Source: Rhodeus uyekii (lineage: Eukaryota > Chordata > Actinopteri > Cypriniformes > Acheilognathidae). Taken from it: a stretch of 64,000 nt of DNA. Made by a program: the position numbers and the translations under genes. The notes beneath the pieces were generated by a model. That model did no database searches, had not been told where the DNA came from, and worked only from the letters and a program-made list of their open reading frames with translations. Positions 9,938 through 20,494 of the stretch are shown one piece after another (the stretch's first letter is position 1; the number at the start of each line of letters is the position of its first letter). The stretch spans positions 3,261,001 to 3,325,000 of the forward strand of contig JAWRVZ010000016.1 of NCBI GenBank assembly GCA_037043235.1. Reading direction: 5' to 3'.

Positions 9938-10329
9938 TGTCACCGTTTGTACTGTCTTTTGTGGTATTTGTGCACTTCTTGTCTGGTGTGTTGTGTTTCT
10001 CTTCCGGGTCTTCTCTGGGTTCCCTCTTGTGCCCACCCTGCACCTGTCTCATCACTTAGTTCGTTAGTTTCCCCCAGGTGGTGGTCATTGCTGTGTGTAT
10101 TTAACCCGGTTGCCATTCCCTTGCCTTTGTCGGTGTTTGATGCTATGTTGATACCTGTAAGGACGGCTTGTTTAAAGTTTATGGTTCCCGTGTTCATTTT
10201 TGCACAAGTGCTGTTTTGAGTTTATATTTGAGTTTTTGTTTTTCTGAGTTTAGTTAATAATAGTTGAGTTTGATGAAGCTACGCTGCTCCGTGTTCATCT
10301 TCACTTCGCACCGTACCAGAAGTGTAACA
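9938..10329 (+). repeat. 3' LTR of the gag-only element
   Basis: 392 bp, starting TGTCACCGTTTG and ending GTGTAACA. The polyadenylation hexamer AATAAA of the 5' LTR is AATAAT here. Confidence 0.93.
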
Positions 10330-11959
10330 CTAATTCTGTAGGATCAAGTTGTGTTTTTTTAATAAGCGGTTTAATTACGGCTAGTTTAAAGGTTTTTGGT
10401 ACGTATCCTAATGACAAAGATGAATTAACAATATTAAGAAGAGGATCTATGATTTCTGGAAGCATCTCTTTCAGTAGCTTAGTTGGTATTGGGTCTAGCA
10501 TACATGTTGATTTTGATGATTTAACGAGTTTAGATAATTCTTCCTCCCCAATGGCAATGAAGGAGTGGAGTTTTTCTTCAGGGACACTAAAATTTACTGT
10601 ATTTTGTGATATTGTAGTAGACGGTTGCATGATTATAATTTTCTCTCTAATATTATGAATTTTGCAATTAAAGAAGTCCATGAAGTCATTACTGCTGTGC
10701 TGTTTTAAAGCATCTGGGGTTAAGGCTTTATTTCTTGTTAGTTTAGTCACTGTATAAAATAAATACCTAGGGTTGTATTTGTTTTCTTCTAAGAGGGTAG
10801 AAAAGTAAGCAGATCTAGCTGATTTTAAGGCCTTTCTGAATGCAATAGAGCTGTCTTTCCATGAAATGCGAAAAACCTCAAGCTTAGTTTTTTTCCAGCT
10901 CATCTCCATTTTTCTGGCTGCTCTCTCGAGGGCCCGTGTGTGTTCGTTGTACCACGGTGTTGGACGATTTTCTTTAATCTTCTTTAAGCGCAACGGAGCA
11001 TCAGTGTCTAAAGTGCTGGAAAAGAGAGAGTTAATAGTTTCTGTTGCAACATCAAGTTCTTCTAGGCTATCTGGGATGTTAAGTAGATGAAACTGATCAG
11101 GAAGATTATTTATAAAGCTATCTTTTGTGTTAGGAGTGATAGTTCTACTATATTTATAACAGGGACTTAGTTTTTCGACTTTGGCTAATGGTAATCTACA
11201 CGCAACTAAGTAATGATCTGAGATGTCATCGCTCTGCTGCAGAATTTGAACAGTATCAACATTGATCCCATGCGACAATATTCGATCTAAAGTAGGATTA
11301 CGAGAATGAGTGGGTCCTGATACATGTTGTGTAACTCCAATAGAGTTTAAAATGTCTCTAAATGCCAATCCCAATGCGTCTTTTTCATTATCTACATGGA
11401 TATTAAAATCACCGACAATTATGACTTTATCTGCAGACATTACTAAGTCTGAGAGAAAATCAGCAAATTCTTTGATAAAGTCTGTATGGTGCCCTGGTGG
11501 CCTGTATAGAATAGCCAACACAAAAGTTAAACAGGAATTATTACTTGCACTAGATAATTTTACATTAAGGACCATCACTTCAAAAGAATTATATTTAAAA
11601 TTAGTTCTTTGAGCAGTACTCATCGTGTTACTATAAATTACAGCAACACCTCCTCCTTTACCTTTCAGACGAGGCTCATGTTTATAACAGTAATCTTGAG
11701 GGGTGGACTCATTTAAAGTAATGTAATCGTCTGGTTTTAGCCAGGTTTCTGTCAAACACAGCACATCTAGTTTATGATCTGTAATCATATAATTTACAAT
11801 AAGTGCTTTTGAGGAAAGGGATCGTATATTCAGTAACCCAAGCTTTATCATTTGTTCATTTGTGTTATATCCGTTCTTAGTTGTTTGTAAATCAATTAAA
11901 TTTTTACCCTTAAACGGTTTTGAGAATTTTTTGTATTTGCTAATTCGGGGAACAGACAC
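10330..11959 (-). pseudogene. L2 LINE ORF2, endonuclease and start of RT (copy A)
   Basis: Starts at an ATG at 11959, 132 bases downstream of the ORF1 stop. The N-terminal part is an APE-type endonuclease: LGLLNIRSLSSKA, CLTETWLKPDD, IIVGDFNIHVDN and DISDHYLVACRLP. It would nick the genomic target. In the motif before SDH, copy A has RNPTLDRILSHG where copy B has RNHTLDLILSYG, so a conserved His is Pro here and the enzyme may be inactive. The RT begins with STCMLDPIPTKLLKE and KPLIKK. The frame then enters the LTR element at 10329 and ends with LTR-encoded residues. Confidence 0.88.
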
Positions 11960-12091
11960 AGTCTCTATATGATGATATCTAGGTGAAAGAGTCTCTATGT
12001 GTTGTAATTTATCTGACCTCTGTGACGTGAGACAGCTAGCAGACGGTCGGTTTAACCAGTTTGTCTGCTTCCTGACCTGGACCCCAGTTAG

Positions 12092-12952
12092 TCAAGGTTT
12101 AGCTCTAAGACTATATGCCAAATTACTAGAGAGAAGAGCGGCACCATCCCAGGTGGGATGAATACCATCTCTTTTCAACAGGTCAGGTCTGCCCCAAAAA
12201 CGTTTCCAATTGTCTATGAACCCTATGTTATTCTGCGGGCACCACTTAGACATCCAGCCATTGAGTGAGGATAATCTGCTAAGCATCTCATCACTCCTGC
12301 GCATAGGAAGAGGGCCAGAGCAAATTACGGTGCCTGACATCGTACTTGCAAGTTCACACACCTCTTTAATATTAGTTTTAGTGATCTCCGACTGTCGGAC
12401 ATCATTAGCGCCGACGTGAATAACAATCTTAGAATATTTACGATTAGCCTTAGCCAGCACTTTTAAATTTGCTTTGATGTCAGGCGCTCTGGCTCCCGGC
12501 AAACATGTGACTATGGTGTCTGGAGTCTCTATTTTCACATTCCGAGTAATAGAATCGCCAATCACAAGGGCACTTTCAACAGGTTTCTCAGTGGGTGCGT
12601 CACTGAGTGGGGAGAACCTGTTTGATGTTCTGATCGGAATGGAACAGTGGTTTTTTGACCCACGATTATACCGTCTCACAGTCACCCAGTTGCCCTGCTG
12701 CACGAGCTCTACAGCCGGAACCGAACAATGTACAGGGTTTGCTAAGCTAGTCGCATCCAAAGCAGTATCTAAAGCCCTTGCATTCTTACTATCCTTGATT
12801 AAAGTTTGGATGCGTGTCTCTAATTCTGAAATCTTCTCTGTCAGCCTGACAATGTCCCTACATTTATCACATGTAAAGCCCTGGCTGCTGACAGAGACAG
12901 AAATAGTATGCATGGAGCAGGAAGTGCATGTAAGGATTATAGGAGATGACAT
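12092..12952 (-). CDS. L2 LINE ORF1 protein with SGNH esterase domain
   Basis: A 286-residue frame with no interruption. Residues 9-31 hold a C-x2-C-x15-C-x2-C cluster that looks like a small zinc-binding module. Residues 36-55 (LTEKISELETRIQTLI) look like a coiled coil. Residues 128-280 form an SGNH/GDSL-type hydrolase: GDS at 132-134, GAND at 181-184 and DGIHP at 262-266 give the expected Ser, Gly, Asn and Asp/His. This arrangement is known from ORF1 of zebrafish ZfL2-type and CR1 elements, where the protein binds nucleic acid and self-associates; the reason for the esterase is not settled. All catalytic residues are present, so selection acted until recently or the copy is young. ORF2 lies 132 bases downstream. 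Confidence 0.88.
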   Translation of the reverse strand: MSSPIILTCTSCSMHTISVSVSSQGFTCDKCRDIVRLTEKISELETRIQTLIKDSKNARALDTALDATSLANPVHCSVPAVELVQQGNWVTVRRYNRGSKNHCSIPIRTSNRFSPLSDAPTEKPVESALVIGDSITRNVKIETPDTIVTCLPGARAPDIKANLKVLAKANRKYSKIVIHVGANDVRQSEITKTNIKEVCELASTMSGTVICSGPLPMRRSDEMLSRLSSLNGWMSKWCPQNNIGFIDNWKRFWGRPDLLKRDGIHPTWDGAALLSSNLAYSLRAKP

Positions 12953-13011
12953 GACTCACCGTGTGTGTTGATCCAATTCACCAGTTGTTTGATGTTTGAT
13001 GAACTCGGGGA

Positions 13012-13959
13012 AAAAAAGGCGCGAGCGAGAAAACGCTGTATGCACAATGCTAACGCGTTAGCGCAATAGCACAATGCCAACGCGTTTAGCGACTAAGATT
13101 TAAGATAACGGTTACAGTTTATTAAATAATCTAGTTTTGTATTGTATTTGGCAATAAGAACGAACGTCGAGTTTAAAATCTAAAATAAAAACAAGTTAAT
13201 ACGACGCAAACAAACGCAATCCACTCGAGCAAACAGGAAACAGCAGCAGTGCAGCAGTCAAAATGGTCCGTCTGAAACAATCAGCCGTACAGAAGGTTTT
13301 GTGTGTTTCTCTTAAGTAAGTAGCAGTCTGATTATACATGTTCTTTACTTTGTTCATGAACGTTTAAAGTGCCCTATGATGTATACGTTAATATATGCGA
13401 GTGACAAATACGATCTAGCTAGTAAAAGGAGTGTGTGTGTGGCTACATATTATATTTCTCACATATGTCACTATGTTCCTAATTTATAATCTAAGTGTCA
13501 TTTATTCCTATGTTTTAGTTAATATATACATCTTTTGCTAATTTTGAAGAGTTAAAGCACGTATGCGCACTAATACGCTAGACAGAGAGGCTCCACCTCT
13601 CTCTTCTATACTGAAAGGTCGAATTTCAACAGCTCAGCATTAGTGATTTCCAGTAGCGTACTTTAACATATTATGGCACATTTGTTTTCCTATTTTACTG
13701 TATTAATCATATTTAACATATTCAATGTTAAGCTTAAAGTTACTGTAATTATTATGACTAAAAAACCACACATACATGCAGAGCAAGCATCTTCATTGTA
13801 CTGAGTTGTGCTGACAATAAATCGGTTATTTCCAAATACCTGACCATTTCTAGTAAATGTCTCTCACCGGACATTGCATAGTGGGTCTGTTATTAACGGC
13901 ATATCCACAATAAGGGAGGAGAGCAAACAGTAGCCATCCTTTTTACAAACCCTGTGTAT
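13012..13959. other. no gene recognised
   Basis: The first 270 bases may still be LINE 5' UTR (GC-richer, with GCTAACGCGTTAGCGCAATAGC near 13050), but copy B does not extend here to confirm it. The rest is AT-rich with no domain or clear terminal repeats. Confidence 0.4.
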
Positions 13960-14400
13960 TCCTTCAGTCCTGGTCAGTTCTTGTCAATAGTAAGTTGTGT
14001 TTTTCCCCTGTTCTCGTTCTCCTTGTACCTTCATTAAAGCTTTGCACAAGAAGTGCGTTTTTGTTTCTATTTAAAGTTTTTTGTTTTCAGTTTCACCATT
14101 AAAGAGTATTTCAGTTATTATTGTCCTTCCATGCCTTCCCTTTCCTACACACGACCATGAAAATTTGTCACGCCATCAAAGAGCTAGGACTCATAGTTTA
14201 TTTTCATTCAGTCACATATTCCTATGTTCTACCGCAACACATTAATCTCCATGGACACTGATCGTCACAGCTGTTAGTCATTTCTGTTCATCACCGTATG
14301 TTTGTGTTCCCTACGTGAGTGAGTAGATACACTGCTGTTAGTATTACCCTTGTCTATGTGGATTATCTGTGTTTGTGTTTCCATTTGGGTATTTTCGAAC
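13960..14400 (+). mobile_element. LTR fragments
   Basis: At 14020-14140 the sequence has the R/U5 style of the other LTRs here: CTATTTAAAG, TTTTGTTTTC, ATTAAAG and CCTTCC. At 14168 a second piece begins TGTCACGCCATC and runs through CGTCACAGCTGTTAG. Neither has both ends, so I read them as two broken LTRs. Confidence 0.4.
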
Positions 14401-14564
14401 CCTTCATCAAATTAATTATTACAGGCTCTACAATAACAAGTACAAAACATAAAATGTCACAGATATATATGAATGTTTTGACAAGATTTAATGGGCCTGT
14501 TTTGGATGGATTATGAAGTGTTGAATAAAATAAAATAAAACATTCTATAAATAGCCTGTAAAAT

Positions 14565-15083
14565 TGTAACAGAGGACTCACAGGCAGGGATCCAATCGCA
14601 ATGTCTTTATTAAGAATGGTCGTACAGGTAGAGGGTCAGGGCAAACAGAGAGCAATCGTGGTCAGTAATCCAAGCAGGGGTCAGGAAGGCAGGCAGAACA
14701 GATACAGAAACGGTAGTCCAGGCGAGAGGTCGAGGCAGGCAGATATCAGACACAAGCGTTATTCCAGGCACAAGGTCGGAGCAGGCAGAACAGGATCAAA
14801 AAACAGGTAACAGGCAGAATCAGAACAGATAATCAGGACAGGAATAAACGCTCAGAATAATAGCTATTGCAAATCGAGACTTCGCGGAGAGTGTATGAAT
14901 GAAGCAGTCTTTTATAGTCTATGAGATTGGTAACAGGTGGCATGAACAAACAGACATGATGTGTATGTGTAATCAGTGCAGTGTGATGGTTCCTGGGAAA
15001 TGTAGTGTGTAGTGAAGTGTCAGTATATGTGTGAGCTCCATCTGGTGGCCATGGAGGGGAGCGCAGAGCTCATAATCATAACA
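14565..15083 (-). mobile_element. solo gypsy-type LTR with AAAAT duplication
   Basis: 519 bp on the minus strand, reading TGTTATGATTATGAG to CTCTGTTACA. It has ACTATAAAAGAC as a TATA-like element near 14915 and AATAAAGAC near 14607 before the end. AAAAT flanks it at 14560-14564 and 15084-15088. The run of CTGCCTG, TGACC and TTGGAT phrases downstream of the TATA matches the style of the LTR at 60880-61358, so it is probably a relative of that Ty3/gypsy family. Confidence 0.88.
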
Positions 15084-15130
15084 AAAATATAGTGCCACAA
15101 CAATGAAGCTTTTGTTCGCAAATTTCTGCT

Positions 15131-15850
15131 CAGATACAGTACCGGTCAAAAGTTTGGACACATTATTACTTAAATGTTTTTGAAAGAACTCTCTTATGCT
15201 TATAAAGCCTGCATTTATATAAAATAAATAAACAAGTAAATAGCTGTTCTATGGTAATTTACTGTAAAGTATCCTTTATTCAGTTAAAATTATTTAGTAG
15301 TTTATAATTATTAGCTTTACATCACAGAAATACATGTATATTTTAAAGTACATTAAAATAGTAAAGCATTATTTTAAGTTGTAATTGGAAAGAGCAGGAG
15401 GATGAGGATGACATGGAAGACAGGAATAATTGAAACGTATTTTAATTATGAAATGAAAACAAAACTTTAAATACAAAACAAAAAGCCCTTCATGTGCAAA
15501 AGCTATTAAACTGAAGAACAGTCCAATGGGTGCAGAAAAACACACAACTAACATCCATATAAAGAAAACAACAGACGATGACGGAGGGAATTATGAGGGA
15601 ATAAATACACAAGGTATGATTAGACACAGGTGACAAGACTAATGAGGCGATTCATCAGGAGACAAGTGAATGGAATGAAGGGAAAATCACATAAGGAAAC
15701 AGAAAGTGGGTGAAGACACAACTCTGATAGTAATAATATTACTGTTTTTTTCTGTATTTTTTATCAAATAAATGTTGGCTTGATGAGAGACTTCTTTCAA
15801 AAACATTAGAGATAGTAATCTGTCCAATCCTTTGACTCATATTCCAAATT
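15131..15850. mobile_element. MITE-type repeat interrupted by a decayed LTR
   Basis: The left part (CCGGTCAAAAGTTTGGAC, then AATGTTTTTGAAAGAACTC) and the right part (ATGTTGGCTTGATGAGAGAC, TTTCAAAAACATTAG) are the two mirrored ends of a common cyprinid non-autonomous DNA element. Between them, about 15379-15735, lies AT-rich sequence in LTR style on the minus strand (GGTGACAAGACTAATGAGG). I could not fix the boundaries or a target duplication of the inner piece. Confidence 0.5.
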
Positions 15851-15984
15851 CTCCATGCAACAATACATGCATGCATGAGATCACAAAAAATCATGTTTTT
15901 TGTTAAGAGTGGAAATTATATTAACATTACTATGGTCATTTCATCAGTATGCGCACATATGTTTGTTCTTTTATCTCAAAGATT

Positions 15985-16249
15985 TGAGAATTATAGTGAC
16001 CAGATATGGGCCCACATTCAACATGAATGCATGGTACCATCAATTTTGTCCAGGCCTGTTCCATGAGTTTATTTTTTTAAATAATTCCGTTGAAGCGTGG
16101 TTGAAAAGCAATGTCTGACTTTCATTGGTTAATATTCATAGAATTTTTATTTATTATTACTTTTGTCAGATTAAAGTTTTTTCTGTGACCATTGTGAGTT
16201 TTTCTTTCATTGATCGAAGAGTACCAACAATTTTGTCCACGTCTGTATG
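15985..16249 (+). mobile_element. 3' end of a Tc1-like transposon
   Basis: Contains ACCATCAATTTTGTCCAGGC and, about 190 bases on, ACCAACAATTTTGTCCACGT, the 3' untranslated end and terminal repeat of a widespread fish Tc1 family. No transposase part remains. Confidence 0.6.
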
Positions 16250-16329
16250 TCCACAGAGCTAAGGTCCTGTGGTGAAAGTCAGAGCAACTATTCATCTGGT
16301 TCAGAGTCCCTAGCAAAGTAGCTCCAGCA

Positions 16330-16860
16330 ACCAAGCAGAGAATATTCAAGGCTATTTTTCTTTCTAATAAGTTGGCCAGGTTGCCTCTTCTGTCAGGAGT
16401 ATCACTGTCAGACGTCTGTGATGTTTCTGGCTGGTTGTCTCCCACACACATCCGTAAGGTTCTACAAGTTAGACCTAAACCCAACACCAGGGACCTGGAT
16501 GTTAAAGTAGTGAGCTATGTTTCACCCTCCCAGGCCATACCGCTGTGGCGGCATATTCTCAAAAAAGGAACGCCTCAGTTACAACTGTAACCTTGATTCC
16601 CTAAAGAGGAAGTTAGGAGGGAGTTAAGAGGAACTTACTTCAGTCACTTTTAAGCTGCTGCTGTCTGTGTTTGGCATGCCTTTACTGTTTCCTGGTTCAT
16701 GAGGTCATCTGCCTCTGACATAAAATCACACCACTATTTGGACTGGATTTTACACATGCTTCACGATGTATCATACTAAGCATTCCCAAAACGTCTTTGA
16801 TGCAGTGTCTCATTCCCTCTTCAGGGAACCAAGGTTAAAGTCGTAACTGAGGAGTTTTCA
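16330..16860 (+). mobile_element. DIRS1-like element remnant: recombinase end and inverted repeat
   Basis: At 16380-16500 the frames GVSLSDVCDVSGW and, after a frameshift, LPHTSVRFYKLDLNPTPG match the C terminus of the DIRS tyrosine recombinase (AGWxxPHTFVRFYxLD). It is followed by an inverted repeat: CGCCTCAGTTACAAC at about 16569 and its imperfect complement at about 16814-16856, with arms of roughly 40 bases. This is the 3' end structure of DIRS elements, which integrate by a recombinase rather than an integrase. The coding part is frameshifted. Confidence 0.7.
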
Positions 16861-16874
16861 CATCGTTTGGAGTT

Positions 16875-17297
16875 CTAGTTTGGTACTGACACTGACACTT
16901 GAAGGCCTCCAGGGTGGCGCAGCCTTCCAGGTTGATTAAGGGTGAAGAGCACTGGAGGAGTCAGCAGGGAGTGGAGCGCGGGTGACGCAGAAAAAGTCCT
17001 CTTCCTCTTCTTGCACCTTTTCTTTCTGTGCGGCAGATCTGGAGTGGGATCTGGCAAGGACTGATGGGTCAACGCGGGAAGAGGCTCTGGCGCTGACTGA
17101 CGGGTTGTCATGGGAACAGGCGTTGGCTGACGAGTTGCGGGAACTGGCGCTGGCTGAAGAGTTGCGGGCTCAGGCATGGTGGAGTCATTTATATAGAGGA
17201 CAAGATTTAGGAAGTCTTGAAATGATTGACAGCACTTGAACGGTGATAGTTGGAGACAATCTTTATCGCCCAAACCAGCCCAGAAATGCGTGTTCAA
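16875..17297 (-). pseudogene. gag remnant with basic patch and Pro-rich tail
   Basis: A 140-codon frame on the minus strand beginning TNTHFWAGLGDKDCLQLSPF-like sequence, then NLVLYINDS, a proline-rich stretch and a basic patch HRKKRCKKRKR. This order repeats the gag of the element at 7256: LGLDDE, FVNFVLLLNGS, RRRKQRKRKG. The upstream gag core is recognisable in another frame (GKEGGR near 17355), so there is at least one frameshift. It belongs to the LTR element whose LTR is 17532-17734. The CDS is dead. Confidence 0.6.
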
Positions 17298-17531
17298 TTT
17301 GGTATCTTCCCAGCTCTACATACTCCTCTAACGGCCGCCCTCCTTGCCAGACACTGCCACGAAGACGATCTTCCCCCCATTCTCTTTCCACAGAATTTTG
17401 ATGCTTTCATCTCGTTTGTTTGGTCCGTTCTTCTGTCAGGGGTGCGTGCAGGAAGATTAAGGCTCGAAGACAAAAACATATGATGCATATAATATTTAAC
17501 AACAAGAAGACTACAGTGATTTACACCACAC

Positions 17532-17734
17532 TGTAACGACGAGAATGGAAACAGACTAAGACCAACACAAGACTTAAATACACAGAGGATGATTAGGGAA
17601 GCGGGAACTGCTGACGGGACTGATGAGGTAATTAGTGCAGACACAGGTGAGACAGATGACATGAGGAGCGAACAATAGGGGAGCTAACAAGTAAACATGA
17701 CAACTACGAAGACAAGGATGACAGAACCGTGACA
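17532..17734 (-). mobile_element. LTR of the decayed gag element
   Basis: 203 bp on the minus strand, TGTCACGGTTCTGTC to CTCGTCGTTACA. It contains GTATTTAAGTC as a TATA-like box. The internal region follows towards lower coordinates to at least 16875; the partner LTR is not seen and seems lost at the DIRS remnant ending at 16860. Confidence 0.7.
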
Positions 17735-17849
17735 AGCAGGGCTGACAGCTGAATAGTCTTTACAGTGGTCAGTGAATCATGCTCTGTTACTTCATTAGTC
17801 TGGAAAATGGGACTTTTTCGCTTGCATGCTTTATTACACTTGTGCTCTG

Positions 17850-18781
17850 GTCTGGGTTTATGGAGTCATGGCCAAAATTGTTGCCACCCTGATATTTTTT
17901 CAAAAAATTAAGTATTTCACTAACACATGTTTTTTATACACATGTTTATTCCCTTTGTGTGTATTGGAACAAAACAAAAAAGGAGGAAAACAAGCAAATT
18001 TGACAATTTCACACAAATCTCAAAAAATGGGTTGGACAAAATTGTGGATAAATAAGATTCTTTCAACCATGGGATGCTACTTTAAACTCACCTGGGGCAA
18101 GTAACATGTATGGGCAATATAAAAAATCACACATGAAAGCAGGTAAAAAGGAGAGAAGTAGCGTTTGTCTTTGCATTGTGTCTGTGTGCGCTACACCAAG
18201 CATGGAAAACAAAAAGAGGAGAAGAGGACTGTCTGAGGGCTTGAGAACCAAAAATTGTGGAATTTCAATATTACAAGTCCATCTCCAGAGATCTAAATGT
18301 TCCTTTATTCACAGCCTGCAACATTATAAAGAAGTTTGCAACCCATGGGACTGTAGCTAATCTCTCTGGACATGGACGAAAGAGAAAAATTGATGAAAGG
18401 TTGCAATGAAGGATAGTATGGATGGTGGATAAGCAGCAAACAAACAAGTCCCAAAGAAACTCAAGCTGTCCTGCAGATTCAGGGTGTATCAGTGTCAGCA
18501 TTGAACTATCAGTCGACATTTGAATGAAATTAAACGCTATGGCAGGAGACCCAGGAGGACCCCACTGCTGACACAGAGACATAAAAACCAAGACTACAGC
18601 TTGCCAAAATGACTGTGTGCAAATCTTTGAACAGCTGTGGAGAGATCTTAAAATTGCAGTTGGAAAAAGGCACCCTTCCAATATGAGAGACCTGGAGCAG
18701 TTTGCAAAGGAAGAATGGTTCAAAATTCCGGGTGAGAGGTATAAGAAGCTTAGTGAAGGTTATAAGAAGCTGTCAGGCTAC
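17850..18781 (+). pseudogene. internally deleted Tc1-like transposon
   Basis: Starts near GGAGTCATGGCCAAAATTG, the terminal sequence of a common fish Tc1 family. The transposase begins MENKKRRRGLSEGLRTK at about 18199. It keeps the paired helix-turn-helix region in broken frames, including GRKRKIDERLQ and PRRTPLLTQRHK-like phrases. The sequence then jumps, near 18610, from CAAAATGACTGTG to the last part of the gene (QLWRDLKIAVGKRHPSN). The whole DDE catalytic core is therefore missing. It could at most be moved by an intact relative. The copy is cut at 18781 by the LTR that follows. Confidence 0.8.
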
Positions 18782-19210
18782 TGTCACATTCAGTCTTGTC
18801 ATTTCTTGGTTTTATGGCAGAGCTCTGACGCTACCATAAGGTCTCGACTTTTGTGGTTTGGAACTTTCTCAAGCTGTGCGGTTTTTGCCCACTGTCTCAT
18901 GTATGGGGCGTGGTGTTCGATCCCGATTCTAGTCATGTTTTGTCCTGTCAAGTGTGTAACCCCGTCTGTCTTGTTCCCTCATTATTGTTTGATTAACCCC
19001 ACCTGTTCTCCATCATTTACTTGCCTTGCGTGAGTTCACTTTTTATTTTCCTCGTGTTTGCTGTCCTGTGATTGTTCGATGTTGTTTAATAACTGTGTTT
19101 TTCTGCTTTGTTCCAAGTCTAGTCGTGTTTAGTCAAGTCAAGTCCAGTCTAGTTTAATCTTGTTTTACCCCCTCGGGAAGGATTTTGTTCTAGTTTTCTT
19201 TATTTAAATG
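18782..19210 (+). mobile_element. LTR, 3'-truncated, same family as 24299-25115
   Basis: Begins TGTCACATTCAGTC. It shares long stretches with the reverse complement of 24299-25115: TTTCTTGGTTTT, GGCAGAGCTCTGAC, GGTGTTCGATCCCGATTCTAG and GTCAAGTC...GTCTAGTT. No U5 end is present. Confidence 0.65.
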
Positions 19211-19654
19211 AAATTCCCATCTGGCTTGGATTGGTCTAATGCAGGAGTCCCCGTTTCAGAAACGGTTGAGCATGGGAGCATGGGGCTCTTTCCTAACACC
19301 TGTAGCACTGAGCTTATTGGGAGCAGCAATGTGATATCATGGGATGTGCCGACTTATTTGCTGATGCATTAGTTTGCTCAGGCTCAAGGCCCATTGAGCT
19401 CTTCACAGACCAAACATGGTTGTGCTTAGTGTCGTTCTCATTACACAGAAAGGCATTCCACATACCCTTTTTATCCACTCTGGCCTCTGTGTGACATCAC
19501 TACACTGTGTTGTCCAATAGCATTTACAGGACTTTTCATGTGCCTCAGACACTGGATTCAGCAGGCATCTGACACAGCATCTCGTTCCTTTCTCATTTAA
19601 CAGTATCTTGCATTTGTATTAGTATCTGTATTTTGACACTTTAGTTGGCAAACT
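19211..19654. other. no gene recognised
   Basis: GC-moderate sequence without a reading frame. A short piece near 19575 (ACACAGCATCTCGTTCC) resembles the DIRS inverted repeats at 16.8 and 53.6 kb. Confidence 0.4.
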
Positions 19655-19657
19655 TTA

Positions 19658-20166
19658 AGGGCCAGTCACACAGCCGATCACTCACAAATCACTCACAAAT
19701 CACGCACAGATTGGGTTTGTGTGTGCTTGTGTGTCGAGAAATTGACCAAAGTATTCCACGAACATTCGACGCACGTCCGACGCATGAATCACTGACGGAG
19801 CGCGTCCAAACAACGAACAAGCACTTTCAGAATCCACATTGTCAGTGGAATGAACGTGATACGTGCCCTGTTTATGAGTGATATGAAGGTGGGGCGTCAA
19901 TGGACGTGCGCAGTGCGCACTACTCGATGCATAAACTACGCATGCCGACTCATGAATAACACACACCGACGCACAGCTGTGCGTCGTAAAAAATGTTAAC
20001 CGCTCAAAACTCAAAATCACGCACAAACCGCCTTCAACGCACATCCACTTACAATCACTGATGATCCACGTTCGTTCCACCGACGAAATACGCATAGGAC
20101 ACACGCTCCGCACAGATGTGCGTAATTTGTGCGTGATTCATGCGTTTTCGCTGTGTGACTGACCCT
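19658..20166. mobile_element. Harbinger-type MITE with TTA duplication
   Basis: Ends AGGGCCAGTCACACAG (left) and CTGTGTGACTGACCCT (right) are inverted repeats with one mismatch. They are flanked by TTA at 19655-19657 and 20167-20169; a 3-bp TWA duplication is the hallmark of PIF/Harbinger transposons. The interior has no transposase but is rich in the palindromic words CACGCAC and GTGCGTG. It is therefore a non-autonomous, foldback-prone copy of 509 bp. Confidence 0.8.
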
Positions 20167-20494
20167 TTAGTGAAATATTCCCATAGTTAAAGTCTGATAA
20201 AATAATAATTCAAACTGTTTATTGAATAGGTAGACAAATATGCAGTTTTTATTTTTATTTTTTTTATTTTTCATTGTGTGTTTATACAATACTGTAGATC
20301 ATTGTGACAAATGATCTGTACAGAGTTGTAACTGTATATGGCCCTTTAAGAACATTAGCCCGAGTATGTTGTACGAGTACACACGTGAGTTTCACTTGTA
20401 TCTAGTGTGTCGTGTTGGCAGCACATGCTCCGTTAATAAAGTTTAATCACCCGTAATGGTCGTCATGATTATTAACGGAATCAACAACAAATAC

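Larger units (their letters stand above)
6814..10329 (+). mobile_element. gag-only LTR retrotransposon with 5-bp target duplication
   Basis: A complete element: 5' LTR 6814-7208, internal region 7209-9937, 3' LTR 9938-10329. It is flanked by CTAAT at 6809-6813 and 10330-10334, and copy B shows the empty site (TAATTAACTAATTCTGTAGG). The internal region has a gag-like frame, a basic patch and long tandem-repeat tails, but no protease, reverse transcriptase, RNase H or integrase. It is therefore non-autonomous, comparable to the TR-GAG type described in plants. The LTRs differ at about five sites plus one 3-bp indel in 395 bp, so insertion was fairly recent. The internal region also contains a stretch of its own flanking DNA (see 8608-8668). 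Confidence 0.92.
3954..13011 (-). mobile_element. L2-clade LINE, copy A, split by two later insertions
   Basis: A two-ORF non-LTR retrotransposon on the minus strand. Its 3' end is a short TTGAC-type tandem tail at 3954-3965. The 3' UTR occupies 3966-4506, ORF2 runs in pieces from 4507 to 11959, and ORF1 is 12092-12952. Copy B (48357-52790) is alignable along its length and gives the unoccupied sites: the LINE at 5485-6475 and the LTR element at 6814-10329 are both absent there. Homology between the copies stops near 13011, so the 5' boundary is uncertain. Members of this clade copy themselves by target-primed reverse transcription. This copy is dead because ORF2 is interrupted. Confidence 0.9.

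Noticed and set aside
11310..11612. 100-codon plus-strand frames over the LINE (also at 12474-12971, 50475-51119 and 51339-51641)
   Set aside because: They are antisense to ORF1 and ORF2 of the LINE copies and differ between copies only as shadows of those genes.
19700..20113. 137-codon minus-strand Cys/Ser-rich frame
   Set aside because: Lies entirely within the foldback MITE; its Cys/His content comes from the GTGCG/CACAC words.
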